Part shown: positions 1 to 6,777 of the stretch, in pieces
How the letters are laid out: each line of letters starts with the position of its first letter
How positions within the stretch are numbered: position 1 is the first letter of the stretch
Made by a program: the position numbers and the translations under genes
NCBI GenBank assembly: GCA_004356265.1
Contig: SMXK01000199.1
Span: 1 to 6,885 of the forward strand
DNA: 6,885 nucleotides
Reading direction: 5' to 3'
Origin: Bacteroidota bacterium
GTDB taxonomy: Bacteria; Bacteroidota; Rhodothermia; Rhodothermales; UBA10348
The notes under the pieces: model-generated
What the model was told of the DNA's origin: nothing
Databases searched by the model: none
What the model saw: only the letters and a program-made list of their open reading frames with translations

Positions 1-3000
1 GGCGTCCCGATCGATCGGATCCCGCAAATATTGCCAGGTGACGCCGTTGATGCCGCAATGGCTGTTGTGTCACCAAATGGAGGGAAATCTGCGGAGCCCG
101 AGCTCGTTTACATCGGCGGGAAACGACCACGTCTCGCATGGAAAATTATCATTTGGTCAGCGGATGCGCCGTCTGAGTGGATCACTTTCGTTGATGCACT
201 ATCGGGGAAAGTCTTGTCTGCAGTTGACCAAAGTTTTTCGGTACATGGAAGGAAAGGTGCGAATTTGAAGGCTCCGCCTGACCCGCTCAGGAGAGCCTTT
301 GGTGACAGTCAGGGCGGGAAATCGCCAACATTACCCGGTAACGAAAGTCGAATTCAGGGATCAGGATTCGTATTCGATCCCGATCCGATGACGACCGCGG
401 GTGTGATGTACGGGGCACCCTATGTCGATGCGAACGACGCCGCCGTGCCGGAGCTTGATGCGGAGAGAGTTCTCGTACAGTTGAACGATATTTCAATCAA
501 CAACTCGGGAAATTATGTGCTCGAGGGGCCGTTCGTTCAGATTGTCGGGGAGAATCAACTGGGAACCGTCACATATATTCCGCCTGAGGGAATTACCCCG
601 GATGATTTTCGGTTCTCCAGGTCAGACGATGGTTTTGAGGCGGTTAATGCCTATTACCATATCGACAAGAGCCAGCGATACGTTCAGTCGCTTGGGATTA
701 CGGATATTCAGAACCGCTCGTTCCGGATTAATCCGCTTGGATTGAGCGCAGACGATTCCTTCTTCTTTCCCAGCGCTGATTTGATTGTATTTGGCTCCGG
801 GAAAGTTGACGATGCAGAAGATGCTTCAGTCTTGTTGCATGAGTATGCGCACGCGTTGTTGGATGAAGTCGTTCCCGGGCTGGCAACCAGCACGATCGAA
901 TCGAGATCATTTCACGAAGGATGGGCCGACTATTGGGCGGCGTCTTATGGCCGAAGTCTGGTTGAGCAGGGACTTGTTGCGCGCCAGGACTGGGAGCGCC
1001 TTTTTAAATGGGACAGCGGAGACGGTTCGATCTGGGAAGGGCGCGAGCTGAATGATTTCGACCACTACCCGGAAGGCGTGTGTTCAGCGCAGGGTAACGG
1101 CCCATGCAGCATTCATGATGACGGACGACTGTGGGCAACTACAATGATGGAGGTTTATTCGGCTCTGGGTCGCGAAACGACGGACTTCTTGAGTATCCGA
1201 TCGCACGCCTATCTACAGGTACCAGTAACGTTTGCTATAGCTGCAGAAGCTGTTATCCAGGCGGATCTGGATTATTTTAACGGAGCACATCTGGACGCTC
1301 TGATTCAGATATTCGGTGACAGGGGTCTTATCGATGTTTCCACATTGGGCCCGGTTGTACATCATGTACCCATCGCGTGGAGTGAAAATTTAGGCGGGGT
1401 GCAGCCCATTGAGGTGGAAGCAAAAGGCATCTCAGATGACATCGCACAAGTTCAGGTGTTCTACCGATGGGGCAATGGGCTGTGGAATTCGGCGCCGTTA
1501 GCCTCAGCTGGGAATGATGTCTATACGGGAAATATTCCGATCCCGTCTGAGCCCGGTTTGATTTCGTATTACGTCCAGGCTTCTGACGCGGGCGCGCGGG
1601 TATCAACTCTCCCCGAAAGAGCGCCCCATTCCTCATTTTTAGTCTCTGTTGGTCCGGATAATGAGGCGCCGACCATCGGTCATCAGCCCATCGAGAATAC
1701 GAATATTGCGACGTGGCCTGTTCTCCTTGAAACCACTGTGACCGACAATCTTGGTGTTGCGTCCGTCGTAGTTGACTATACGATCGAATCGTCTTCGAGT
1801 GAGGAGTTGGCATCGGGGATGTTTAATCTGACTCAGTCGGGCGACGACTGGTCAGGCTATTTTCCTGTTGGAATCGAAACTGTCGAGGTAGATTCAAAGG
1901 TGTTTTACAGCCTTCGAGCCAGAGATTTATCCATCGCAGAAAATGAATCTGCACTACCGTCTGGCGGTAGTTATTCATTCAATGTGATTTCGAACGGATT
2001 AATTTCGTCTTTTTCGTTTGAGAACCCTGAATCAGACATCACCTACTCAGGTGCTTTTGAGCGCGGAGCCCCCTTGTTTGTATTGAAGACCGCTCACTCT
2101 GGCTCATCGGTAGCCGGAACGAGTCTGGGTATGCCATATCCTGCGACCTCCGGAATGTCTACCATTGACTTACCAACCATGAATCTTATCGGAATCGACG
2201 AGCCGCTTCTGGTATTCTGGCATTGGTTCGATACAGAACACGACGGGTCTGCAGATCCGACGTCCTCGTCGGCGTTGTTATTTGACGGGGGCAATATGGT
2301 TGTATCGGTTGACGACGGGAATACGTGGACCATTCTGGTTCCGGAGCATGGCTACTCCGGATCCGTTACGACTAGCAATGACAATCCTCTGAGCGGAGAA
2401 CCTGCTTTCGGGGGGTATAGCTACGGATGGCGGCAGGTGATTGCTCCCTTACCCGTATCAGCAAGTGTACAAATTCAATTTCGATTTGGCACCGATGCAG
2501 GCAACGTGGGTGAATCGATCTCATACACGGGATGGTACGTCGACGATGTGCGGATTACGAGTGTAAGGCCTGAAGACGCGGAATTACCGGAGGCGCAGAT
2601 CACACCGGAATCTGTGACTGTCCTGCCGATTCACTCATCCCGTCCAATGATTGAGTTCAGGATTACCGACGACAATGGTGTAGAAGACGTATTTGCAGAC
2701 TACGAGTTTTTTGCGGCAGGGTCCTCGCAGGCTGCTTCTCAGTCGCTCACCGGAACCGTCCGGCTACAGATGGATCTGAGTAAACTCACCTTCTATCAGG
2801 GTCAGTTCGATTTCCTCGACGATCCCGCTGCATCGGACAGGCTCACCTACACCGTTCGGGCTGTTGATTACTCCGGGAATCAGACGCTCGTAACCGCTCC
2901 TGATGGATTACCATTCGTGATCGAATACCAGGTGATCGATGAAGTGGATGGATTGTTGTCGGTTGTTGGAACCGGACTCTGGAGGCAAATCGGGGCGGGT

Positions 3001-3708
3001 TGGATCACCGGACCTGCTTCATCCGGGCAGGATTTTGATGAGCCGGCGTTGTCGTCGATCAATCTCATTCCGATGGACATTGCTTCGAACGCTGTAGGAA
3101 GCGTCCTGAAGCTTTCTCATGCTTACCAAGTGTATGACGGGTCTGGTGGAAATTTGAAAATATCAGTTGATGCCGGGCGCAGCTGGCAGATTCTTAAGCC
3201 GGAAGGAGGATATAATTCTGTTCTGTCATTCCCGGACGGCCACGAAATGGATGGAGAACCGGGCTTCTCGGGTAGTCGGGATAACATCGAGGAGATAATT
3301 TTCTCACTCACGGAATTCGCAGGCCAACAGATCAGAGTGCGGCTGGATTTCGGGACGACCCGGGAATTGTTTATTTCTGAGCGTTGGGAGGTTGCTTCTA
3401 TCCGAATAATCCAGTCAACAGGAGAAGATGATTTCGTAGTCGAAAGGGCGCTGCAATTACATCCGAACTACCCGAATCCCTTCCAGACAGCGACGCGAAT
3501 CAGTTATACACTGGAGATGCCGGGCGACGTTTCGCTGACTATGTATGACATGACCGGTCGGCGCGTTCGAACGATTTCATCAGGCTTTCAGGATGCAGGA
3601 ACCTATGAAATCACAGTTTATGCGGGCAACCTCGCGAGCGGTATGTATATGTTACGGCTGATTTCATCAGGATCTGTGGCGAACAGAGCTGTTATCATAC
3701 ACCGGTGA
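1..3708 (+). CDS. Secreted M36/M4-like zinc metallopeptidase with T9SS sorting tail (5' partial)
   Basis: The frame is open to the left edge, so the TTG at 31 is not the real start and the signal peptide and most of the propeptide lie outside. Residues are counted from that TTG. Residues 25-66 look like the end of an FTP/PepSY propeptide (WITFVDALSGKVL). The gluzincin site is H270-E271-x2-H274 (HEYAH), with the third zinc ligand probably E296 in FHEGWADYW, as in fungalysin (M36). The stretches HDDGRLWATTMMEVY (362-376) and AVIQADLDYFNGAHLDALIQ (407-426) also match the M36 C-terminal helices. An Ig-like domain (about 447-540) follows, then Ig-like/jelly-roll (545-655, 657-844) and Ig-like/jelly-roll again (846-970, 974-1127). 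Residues 1139-1225 are a T9SS type A sorting domain with HPNYPNPF, cleaved on export. The role is inferred to be an extracellular or surface protease that cleaves proteins; its substrate cannot be read. It could also be classed near M4 or as an unassigned gluzincin. Confidence 0.88.
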   Translation, partial: GVPIDRIPQILPGDAVDAAMAVVSPNGGKSAEPELVYIGGKRPRLAWKIIIWSADAPSEWITFVDALSGKVLSAVDQSFSVHGRKGANLKAPPDPLRRAFGDSQGGKSPTLPGNESRIQGSGFVFDPDPMTTAGVMYGAPYVDANDAAVPELDAERVLVQLNDISINNSGNYVLEGPFVQIVGENQLGTVTYIPPEGITPDDFRFSRSDDGFEAVNAYYHIDKSQRYVQSLGITDIQNRSFRINPLGLSADDSFFFPSADLIVFGSGKVDDAEDASVLLHEYAHALLDEVVPGLATSTIESRSFHEGWADYWAASYGRSLVEQGLVARQDWERLFKWDSGDGSIWEGRELNDFDHYPEGVCSAQGNGPCSIHDDGRLWATTMMEVYSALGRETTDFLSIRSHAYLQVPVTFAIAAEAVIQADLDYFNGAHLDALIQIFGDRGLIDVSTLGPVVHHVPIAWSENLGGVQPIEVEAKGISDDIAQVQVFYRWGNGLWNSAPLASAGNDVYTGNIPIPSEPGLISYYVQASDAGARVSTLPERAPHSSFLVSVGPDNEAPTIGHQPIENTNIATWPVLLETTVTDNLGVASVVVDYTIESSSSEELASGMFNLTQSGDDWSGYFPVGIETVEVDSKVFYSLRARDLSIAENESALPSGGSYSFNVISNGLISSFSFENPESDITYSGAFERGAPLFVLKTAHSGSSVAGTSLGMPYPATSGMSTIDLPTMNLIGIDEPLLVFWHWFDTEHDGSADPTSSSALLFDGGNMVVSVDDGNTWTILVPEHGYSGSVTTSNDNPLSGEPAFGGYSYGWRQVIAPLPVSASVQIQFRFGTDAGNVGESISYTGWYVDDVRITSVRPEDAELPEAQITPESVTVLPIHSSRPMIEFRITDDNGVEDVFADYEFFAAGSSQAASQSLTGTVRLQMDLSKLTFYQGQFDFLDDPAASDRLTYTVRAVDYSGNQTLVTAPDGLPFVIEYQVIDEVDGLLSVVGTGLWRQIGAGWITGPASSGQDFDEPALSSINLIPMDIASNAVGSVLKLSHAYQVYDGSGGNLKISVDAGRSWQILKPEGGYNSVLSFPDGHEMDGEPGFSGSRDNIEEIIFSLTEFAGQQIRVRLDFGTTRELFISERWEVASIRIIQSTGEDDFVVERALQLHPNYPNPFQTATRISYTLEMPGDVSLTMYDMTGRRVRTISSGFQDAGTYEITVYAGNLASGMYMLRLISSGSVANRAVIIHR
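1663..3411 (+). repeat. Duplicated Ig-like plus jelly-roll cassette inside the metallopeptidase
   Basis: Two units of the same architecture follow each other at protein level: residues 545-844 and 846-1127. In the Ig-like halves, TDNLGVASVVVDYTI aligns with TDDNGVEDVFADYEF. In the jelly-roll halves, VSVDDGNTWTILVPEHGY aligns with ISVDAGRSWQILKPEGGY, and SGEPAFGG with DGEPGFSG. The first jelly-roll ends in GWYVDDVRI, the hallmark of the MAM/immune-inhibitor-A-like beta-sandwich; the second has the diverged RWEVASIRI. The copies have drifted far apart, so this is an old duplication rather than a recent DNA repeat. Such domains usually hold the enzyme to protein or glycan surfaces; binding here is inference. 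Confidence 0.7.
3445..3708 (+). other. T9SS type A C-terminal sorting domain (protein region)
   Basis: This is the last 87 residues of the metallopeptidase. It begins with LQLHPNYPNPF, continues with the beta-rich MYDMTGRRVRTI and SGMYMLRL motifs, and ends close to VIIHR. This is the standard Por secretion tail of Bacteroidota: it directs a Sec-exported protein through the type IX system, and is usually removed by the sortase-like PorU as the protein is anchored or released. It implies that the genome encodes a T9SS, none of whose genes are in this window. Confidence 0.9.
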
Positions 3709-3810
3709 CGCGGTCCAATTAATAGGGACTACACAAACCTTCTTTGGAACAACGGGTAAGTAATCGCCTCTATAAATAGAATTTGATCTTCTGACTGAAC
3801 AAAGAAAATA

Positions 3811-5088
3811 ATGGACCACAAAGAAGGGGCGTACAAAGTTAAGGACCTGTCTCGCGCAGCGGACGGCCGTTTGCTTATGGAGTGGGCGGAAAGCCGGATG
3901 CCCGTTTTGATGAGCCTCAAGGAAAAATACTCCAAGACGCAGCCTTTTAAAGGGTATAAAATCACGGGCTGTTTACACGTCACGAAAGAGACGGGTGTGT
4001 TGTGCGAAACCTTCGCAGCCTGTGGTGCAGAAGTTGCGTGGAGCGGATGTAACCCGCTGTCCACTAATGATGATGTAGCTGCTGCGCTGGCCGAGTCAGG
4101 TATTGAAATTTATGCGTGGTACGGACAGAACACAGAAGAATTTTACTGGAGCATCGATCGTACAATCGATAATCCTCCGCACCTGACATTGGATGATGGG
4201 GCAGATCTGATTTTCACCATACACAAGCGTTTTCCGCATCTAGCTGATCACATCATCGGTGGATCTGAAGAAACGACCACCGGTGTGCACCGCCTCCGCG
4301 CGATGGCTGACGACGGAAAATTATTGTATCCCGTTTATGCGGTTAACGACGCCGAAACCAAATGGGATTTCGACAATGTATATGGCACCGGTCAGAGCAC
4401 ACTCGATGGAATATTACGGGCGAGTTCAGTTTTACTCGCGGGTAAAAACTTTGTCATAGCGGGATATGGTCATTGTGGACGCGGTGTTGCAATGCGCGCC
4501 AAAGGTATGGGAGCCAATGTGATTATAACCGAAGTCAAAGCAACAGCAGCCTTGAAAGCGACGCTCGACGGCATGCGTGTGATGACCATGGAAGAAGCTG
4601 CGAGAGTAGGTGACATTTTCGTGACCGCCACCGGAATGAAAGATATTATTCGCGGGGAACACTTTATCTCCATGAAAGACGGTGCCATCGTTTGCAATAC
4701 GGGACACTACGATGTCGAGTTAAACCTGGAAGAGTTGGCCGAAATATCGACGGACACGCGCATGGTTCGGGCTGACAACAGGGAGTACACGATGGATAAC
4801 GGCAAGAAAGTATACGTTCTTGCGGACGGTCGCCTCGTAAATTTGGCTGCTGCAGAGGGGCATCCATCGGAAGTGATGGATATGAGTTTTGCCAATCAGT
4901 TCATGGCGCACCTCAAACTGATTCAGTCGCATGAAGCGGGAGAAGAACTGGGAAATCTGGTGATCGATCTTCCTGTTGAATTAGATCAGGAAATCGCGGG
5001 CATCAAGCTTGCCACAATGGGTCTTGAAATCGATGTGCTTACTGAGGAGCAGGTCCTTTACGCGACCGATTATTCGGCCGGTACCTGA
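3811..5088 (+). CDS. ahcY: Adenosylhomocysteinase (S-adenosyl-L-homocysteine hydrolase)
   Basis: Cytosolic NAD-dependent enzyme that splits S-adenosylhomocysteine into adenosine and homocysteine, relieving product inhibition of methyltransferases in the activated-methyl cycle. The 425-residue product carries the family signature throughout: H56 in CLHVTKET, D129 in LDDGADL, E154 in GGSEETTTG, catalytic K184 and D188-N189 in NDAETKWDFDN, the NAD-binding loop GYGHCGRG (218-225), CNTGHYDVEL around H299, and GHPSEVMDMSFANQ around H351. It is the short form typical of archaea and Thermotoga: it lacks the roughly 40-residue insertion of many bacterial enzymes, and ends in ...DYSAGT instead of the K-x3-Y tail that reaches into the partner subunit's NAD site. 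The ATG at 3811 gives the usual N-terminus (YKVKDLS); it follows an A-rich stretch without a Shine-Dalgarno, common in Bacteroidota. The gene stands alone between a protease gene and a terminator, with no methionine-cycle neighbour visible. Confidence 0.97.
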   Translation: MDHKEGAYKVKDLSRAADGRLLMEWAESRMPVLMSLKEKYSKTQPFKGYKITGCLHVTKETGVLCETFAACGAEVAWSGCNPLSTNDDVAAALAESGIEIYAWYGQNTEEFYWSIDRTIDNPPHLTLDDGADLIFTIHKRFPHLADHIIGGSEETTTGVHRLRAMADDGKLLYPVYAVNDAETKWDFDNVYGTGQSTLDGILRASSVLLAGKNFVIAGYGHCGRGVAMRAKGMGANVIITEVKATAALKATLDGMRVMTMEEAARVGDIFVTATGMKDIIRGEHFISMKDGAIVCNTGHYDVELNLEELAEISTDTRMVRADNREYTMDNGKKVYVLADGRLVNLAAAEGHPSEVMDMSFANQFMAHLKLIQSHEAGEELGNLVIDLPVELDQEIAGIKLATMGLEIDVLTEEQVLYATDYSAGT

Positions 5089-5117
5089 TCTGTTGAATAG
5101 AGCGTTTTGTACGAAAT

Positions 5118-5153
5118 AGAAAGGCCGCCGATCATTCGATCGGCGGCCTTTCT
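5118..5153. terminator. Bidirectional intrinsic terminator between ahcY and the ferredoxin gene
   Basis: A perfect 16-bp inverted repeat with a 4-base loop (ATTC) lies 29 bases past the ahcY stop and 24 bases past the ferredoxin stop on the other strand. The GC-rich core GGCCGCCGATC pairs with its complement, flanked by AAA and TTT within the stem. On the + strand the stem ends in CCTTTCT; on the - strand it runs into TTTCTATTT, the better U-rich tract. The position between convergent genes fits a shared terminator. Confidence 0.88.
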
Positions 5154-5177
5154 CACATTCTCAGAGAAATGTTTTGC

Positions 5178-5528
5178 TTATTCAGCGTCCTCCCACGTCT
5201 GAATATCGTCTTCATTCTTGGCTTTAGTCTTCCACTCTTCTGCATCCGGAAGCGGATCCTTCTTCTCGGTGATAACGTATCCCGCTTCTTGCCACTGAGT
5301 CGACAGATATGTATTCCATTCGGAGTAATGTGAGTACTCTTCGGGCAACTCGTCGTCTGCGTATATTGCCTCGACAGGACAGACCGGAACGCACGCATTA
5401 CAATCGATACATTCGTCCGGGTGGATAACCAGGAAGTTCGGTCCCTCGTAAAAACAATCGACAGGACAGACTTCTACACAGTCGGTGTGTTTGCAATTAA
5501 TACAGGCTTCTGTAACGACGTAAGGCAT
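5178..5528 (-). CDS. fdxA: Seven-iron ferredoxin, Azotobacter FdI (FdxA) type
   Basis: Small soluble electron carrier predicted to hold one [3Fe-4S] and one [4Fe-4S] cluster. By comparison with Azotobacter vinelandii FdI, C9, C17 and C50 should bind the 3Fe cluster and C21, C40, C43 and C46 the 4Fe cluster. C12 and C25 match the two non-ligand cysteines of FdI (numbers include the initial Met). The first 50 residues are nearly identical to FdI from memory ([28 protein letters not shown]), and the FdI tail motif [12 protein letters not shown] is kept at 86-97. At 116 residues it is about ten longer than FdI; the extra lies before ITEKKDP ([16 protein letters not shown]) and in an acidic tail. 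The start ATG is preceded directly by an AG-rich AGAAGA, not a well-spaced ribosome site. The redox partner is not visible; no oxidoreductase gene is adjacent. It converges on ahcY and diverges from the gene at 5610. Confidence 0.95.
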   Translation of the reverse strand: MPYVVTEACINCKHTDCVEVCPVDCFYEGPNFLVIHPDECIDCNACVPVCPVEAIYADDELPEEYSHYSEWNTYLSTQWQEAGYVITEKKDPLPDAEEWKTKAKNEDDIQTWEDAE

Positions 5529-5545
5529 TCTTCTATCGGGTGATT

Positions 5546-5579
5546 AACGGAAAGACGAAGATACAATCCGGCGTCCGTT
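5546..5579. promoter_or_regulatory. Inverted repeat AACGGA-N22-TCCGTT over the ferredoxin promoter
   Basis: AACGGA (5546-5551) and TCCGTT (5574-5579) are perfect 6-base inverted halves. They flank the candidate -7 box of the ferredoxin gene and the expected transcription start. A repressor or activator dimer could bind here and influence both divergent genes. A 6-base match with a 22-base spacer can arise by chance, so the call is tentative. Confidence 0.2.
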
Positions 5580-5587
5580 CGACACAA
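5556..5587 (-). promoter_or_regulatory. Candidate Bacteroidota-type promoter for the ferredoxin gene
   Basis: On the minus strand, TTGTGT (5582-5587) is followed after 18 bases by TATCTTCG (5556-5563). Read as the Bacteroidota pattern TTG-N17-23-TAnnTTTG this gives TTG-N21-TATCTTCG, with one mismatch in the -7 box. A start about 7 bases further on would leave a leader of about 20 bases before the ferredoxin ATG. This is a pattern match only, with no transcript evidence. Confidence 0.4.
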
Positions 5588-5609
5588 CACGAAATTAATT
5601 GATAAGCAT

Positions 5610-6458
5610 TTGATCGGTCCACCGGAACAGATCTTTGAGAGCTCGAGAGTTAATAACTGGGCCGGTGCTCTCGATACTATTCAATCGTACGGCCCCGCTC
5701 ATCTCTCCGATCCAGTTTTCGCAGAAGCCGTTCGGACATTCGTTAAGACTTTTTTGCAATCGCTTTCCGGGCCTTCATTTCCGAGTAAACAGGACGCCAC
5801 GGTATCTGAGCGGATGCTTCTGTTCCATTCAGCGGGGAGGCTTCATCTCGAACATGACGCGTTACAAATGCTGGTTCATCGTTCTCTTCTCTATTGGGAC
5901 GCAGACGGCGATCGGCGAGTAGGACTTGCGAGGCTCTTGCCAGAAGATGCTGTGTGTCAGATGATCCTGCGTGAACACACGCCCACTACAATAGAGTCTG
6001 CCGGCACGATGTTAACCGAAGTGGCTATCCCGCAACGAGCTCGAGGTATTCGCTCAGCAGCATTGCTACAACTTTTTAAGTCGCGCCAGGAAGAGGAATT
6101 CTACCACGCCGTCCGATCCTTCTACCCGCAACATTTGTTGGGTGTAAACGTCTCGATACATGCCGTAATTGATCTGGATTTGGTGCGTAATCGGCTCTCA
6201 AAACAGGAAGCTTCATTCTTCTTCCGCGGATTGCTTGATATCGTGACATTCGATCCGGAACATGGTCACCGGCCTGTTATAGCTTTTGAAATTGACAGTC
6301 CATTACACGATGATGAAAATCAAATTTCGCGGGATCGGATGAAAGATCGTATTTTGTCGACGGCTGGTTTGAGACTCGTGCGAATCAGGCCTGACCGATC
6401 ACATACGAATCGGCGCCAGTTTCTGGCGCTCCTGAGAAATGCAGAAATCGAAGAGTAA
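5610..6458 (+). CDS. DUF2726-like protein with PD-(D/E)XK nuclease-type fold
   Basis: The C-terminal part (about 157-278 of 282 residues) resembles DUF2726, a relative of the DUF559/Vsr-like restriction-endonuclease fold. It shows a helix with EEEFYHAV (161-168), a strand ending in LLDIVTFD (D210), then VIAFEIDSPLH (E227-x-D229, H233), RDRMKDRILSTAG (R241-D242, K245-D246) and the closing strand LRLVRIR. The E-x-D...H...RD..KD pattern keeps the candidate metal-binding residues, so a metal-dependent nucleic-acid-cutting role is possible but unproven; the usual EIDG is EIDS here. Residues 1-150 are mostly helical by eye, with no domain I recognise. The frame closes upstream at TGA 5541-5543 and has no ATG or GTG before TTG 5610, so TTG is the best start; it lacks a clear ribosome site, and the ATG at 5814 would remove 68 residues. 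Its end overlaps the next gene by 20 bases, suggesting translational coupling. Confidence 0.75.
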   Translation: MIGPPEQIFESSRVNNWAGALDTIQSYGPAHLSDPVFAEAVRTFVKTFLQSLSGPSFPSKQDATVSERMLLFHSAGRLHLEHDALQMLVHRSLLYWDADGDRRVGLARLLPEDAVCQMILREHTPTTIESAGTMLTEVAIPQRARGIRSAALLQLFKSRQEEEFYHAVRSFYPQHLLGVNVSIHAVIDLDLVRNRLSKQEASFFFRGLLDIVTFDPEHGHRPVIAFEIDSPLHDDENQISRDRMKDRILSTAGLRLVRIRPDRSHTNRRQFLALLRNAEIEE

Positions 6459-6777
6459 CAGAAAATTGGTCGAAACCGGAATCTGGCTTGTCGGCCTGAT
6501 TGCTGTCGCCGTTGCTGATCCCTGGGCGCCTTCGTTGATCAATGCCTGCCTTTTTGAGGCGGCAGGATTGTCATTTTGTCCCGGGCATGGACTCGGACAC
6601 GCAGTCGGGTTCATGGCCCGAGGCGAGTTTTTACTCTCTTTCCAATCACACCCGTTTGCAATCCCTGTGGTTGGTGTATTATTAAGTCACATATATAGTC
6701 TGATTCATTCGGCTTCAGCTCTTCTACAAACACCTACGACGGATGTCCAAAATAATCAAATACCTACCCGAGCTTGA
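6439..6777 (+). CDS. Small DUF2752-like membrane protein
   Basis: This 112-residue protein has two hydrophobic segments (about 13-27 and 72-91), predicted to sit in the inner membrane. Between them is the DUF2752 signature, normally CPxCGxxRA...G....A...NP(L/F). Here it reads FCPGHGLGHAVGFMARGEFLLSFQSHPF, C47 to F73 (that stretch is given by its motif positions: C47-P-G-H50-G-L-G-H54, then G62 and H71-P72-F73). The second cysteine of the CPxCG motif is therefore histidine. The GLGH form in place of GLTR is, as I recall, common in Bacteroidota members. The family's function is unknown. It starts inside the nuclease-fold gene and ends inside the following gene, so the three are probably one transcript. 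Residues 93-112 are polar and look like a cytoplasmic or periplasmic tail. The start has only a weak GAG upstream. Confidence 0.75.
   Translation: MQKSKSNRKLVETGIWLVGLIAVAVADPWAPSLINACLFEAAGLSFCPGHGLGHAVGFMARGEFLLSFQSHPFAIPVVGVLLSHIYSLIHSASALLQTPTTDVQNNQIPTRA

Noticed and set aside
31..33. TTG at 31 as the start codon of the protease
   Set aside because: The same frame is open to base 1, the protein would begin inside the propeptide, and no signal peptide follows, although the T9SS tail requires export. The start must be upstream of the window.
1328..1813. 161-codon open frame on the minus strand within the protease gene
   Set aside because: It lies antisense to a clearly conserved coding stretch (Ig-like domains), and its translation is a low-complexity mix rich in R, S, H, Q and P with no domain. 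It is a shadow of the real gene.
3709..3810. Possible SAH or SAM riboswitch, or a clear promoter, upstream of ahcY
   Set aside because: The 102-base gap shows no strong stems or riboswitch core that I can recognise. TTTGGA (3743-3748) and TATAAA (3771-3776) are 22 bases apart, too far for a classic sigma-70 pair and not matching TAnnTTTG, so no promoter is called.
3729..4064. 111-codon minus-strand open frame across the ahcY start
   Set aside because: It is antisense to the well-conserved N-terminus of ahcY and its translation has no recognisable features.
5635..5922. ATG-initiated frame of 95 codons within the nuclease-fold gene
   Set aside because: It overlaps the longer frame that carries the DUF2726-like motifs; the product has no domain and ends without any link to the following gene.
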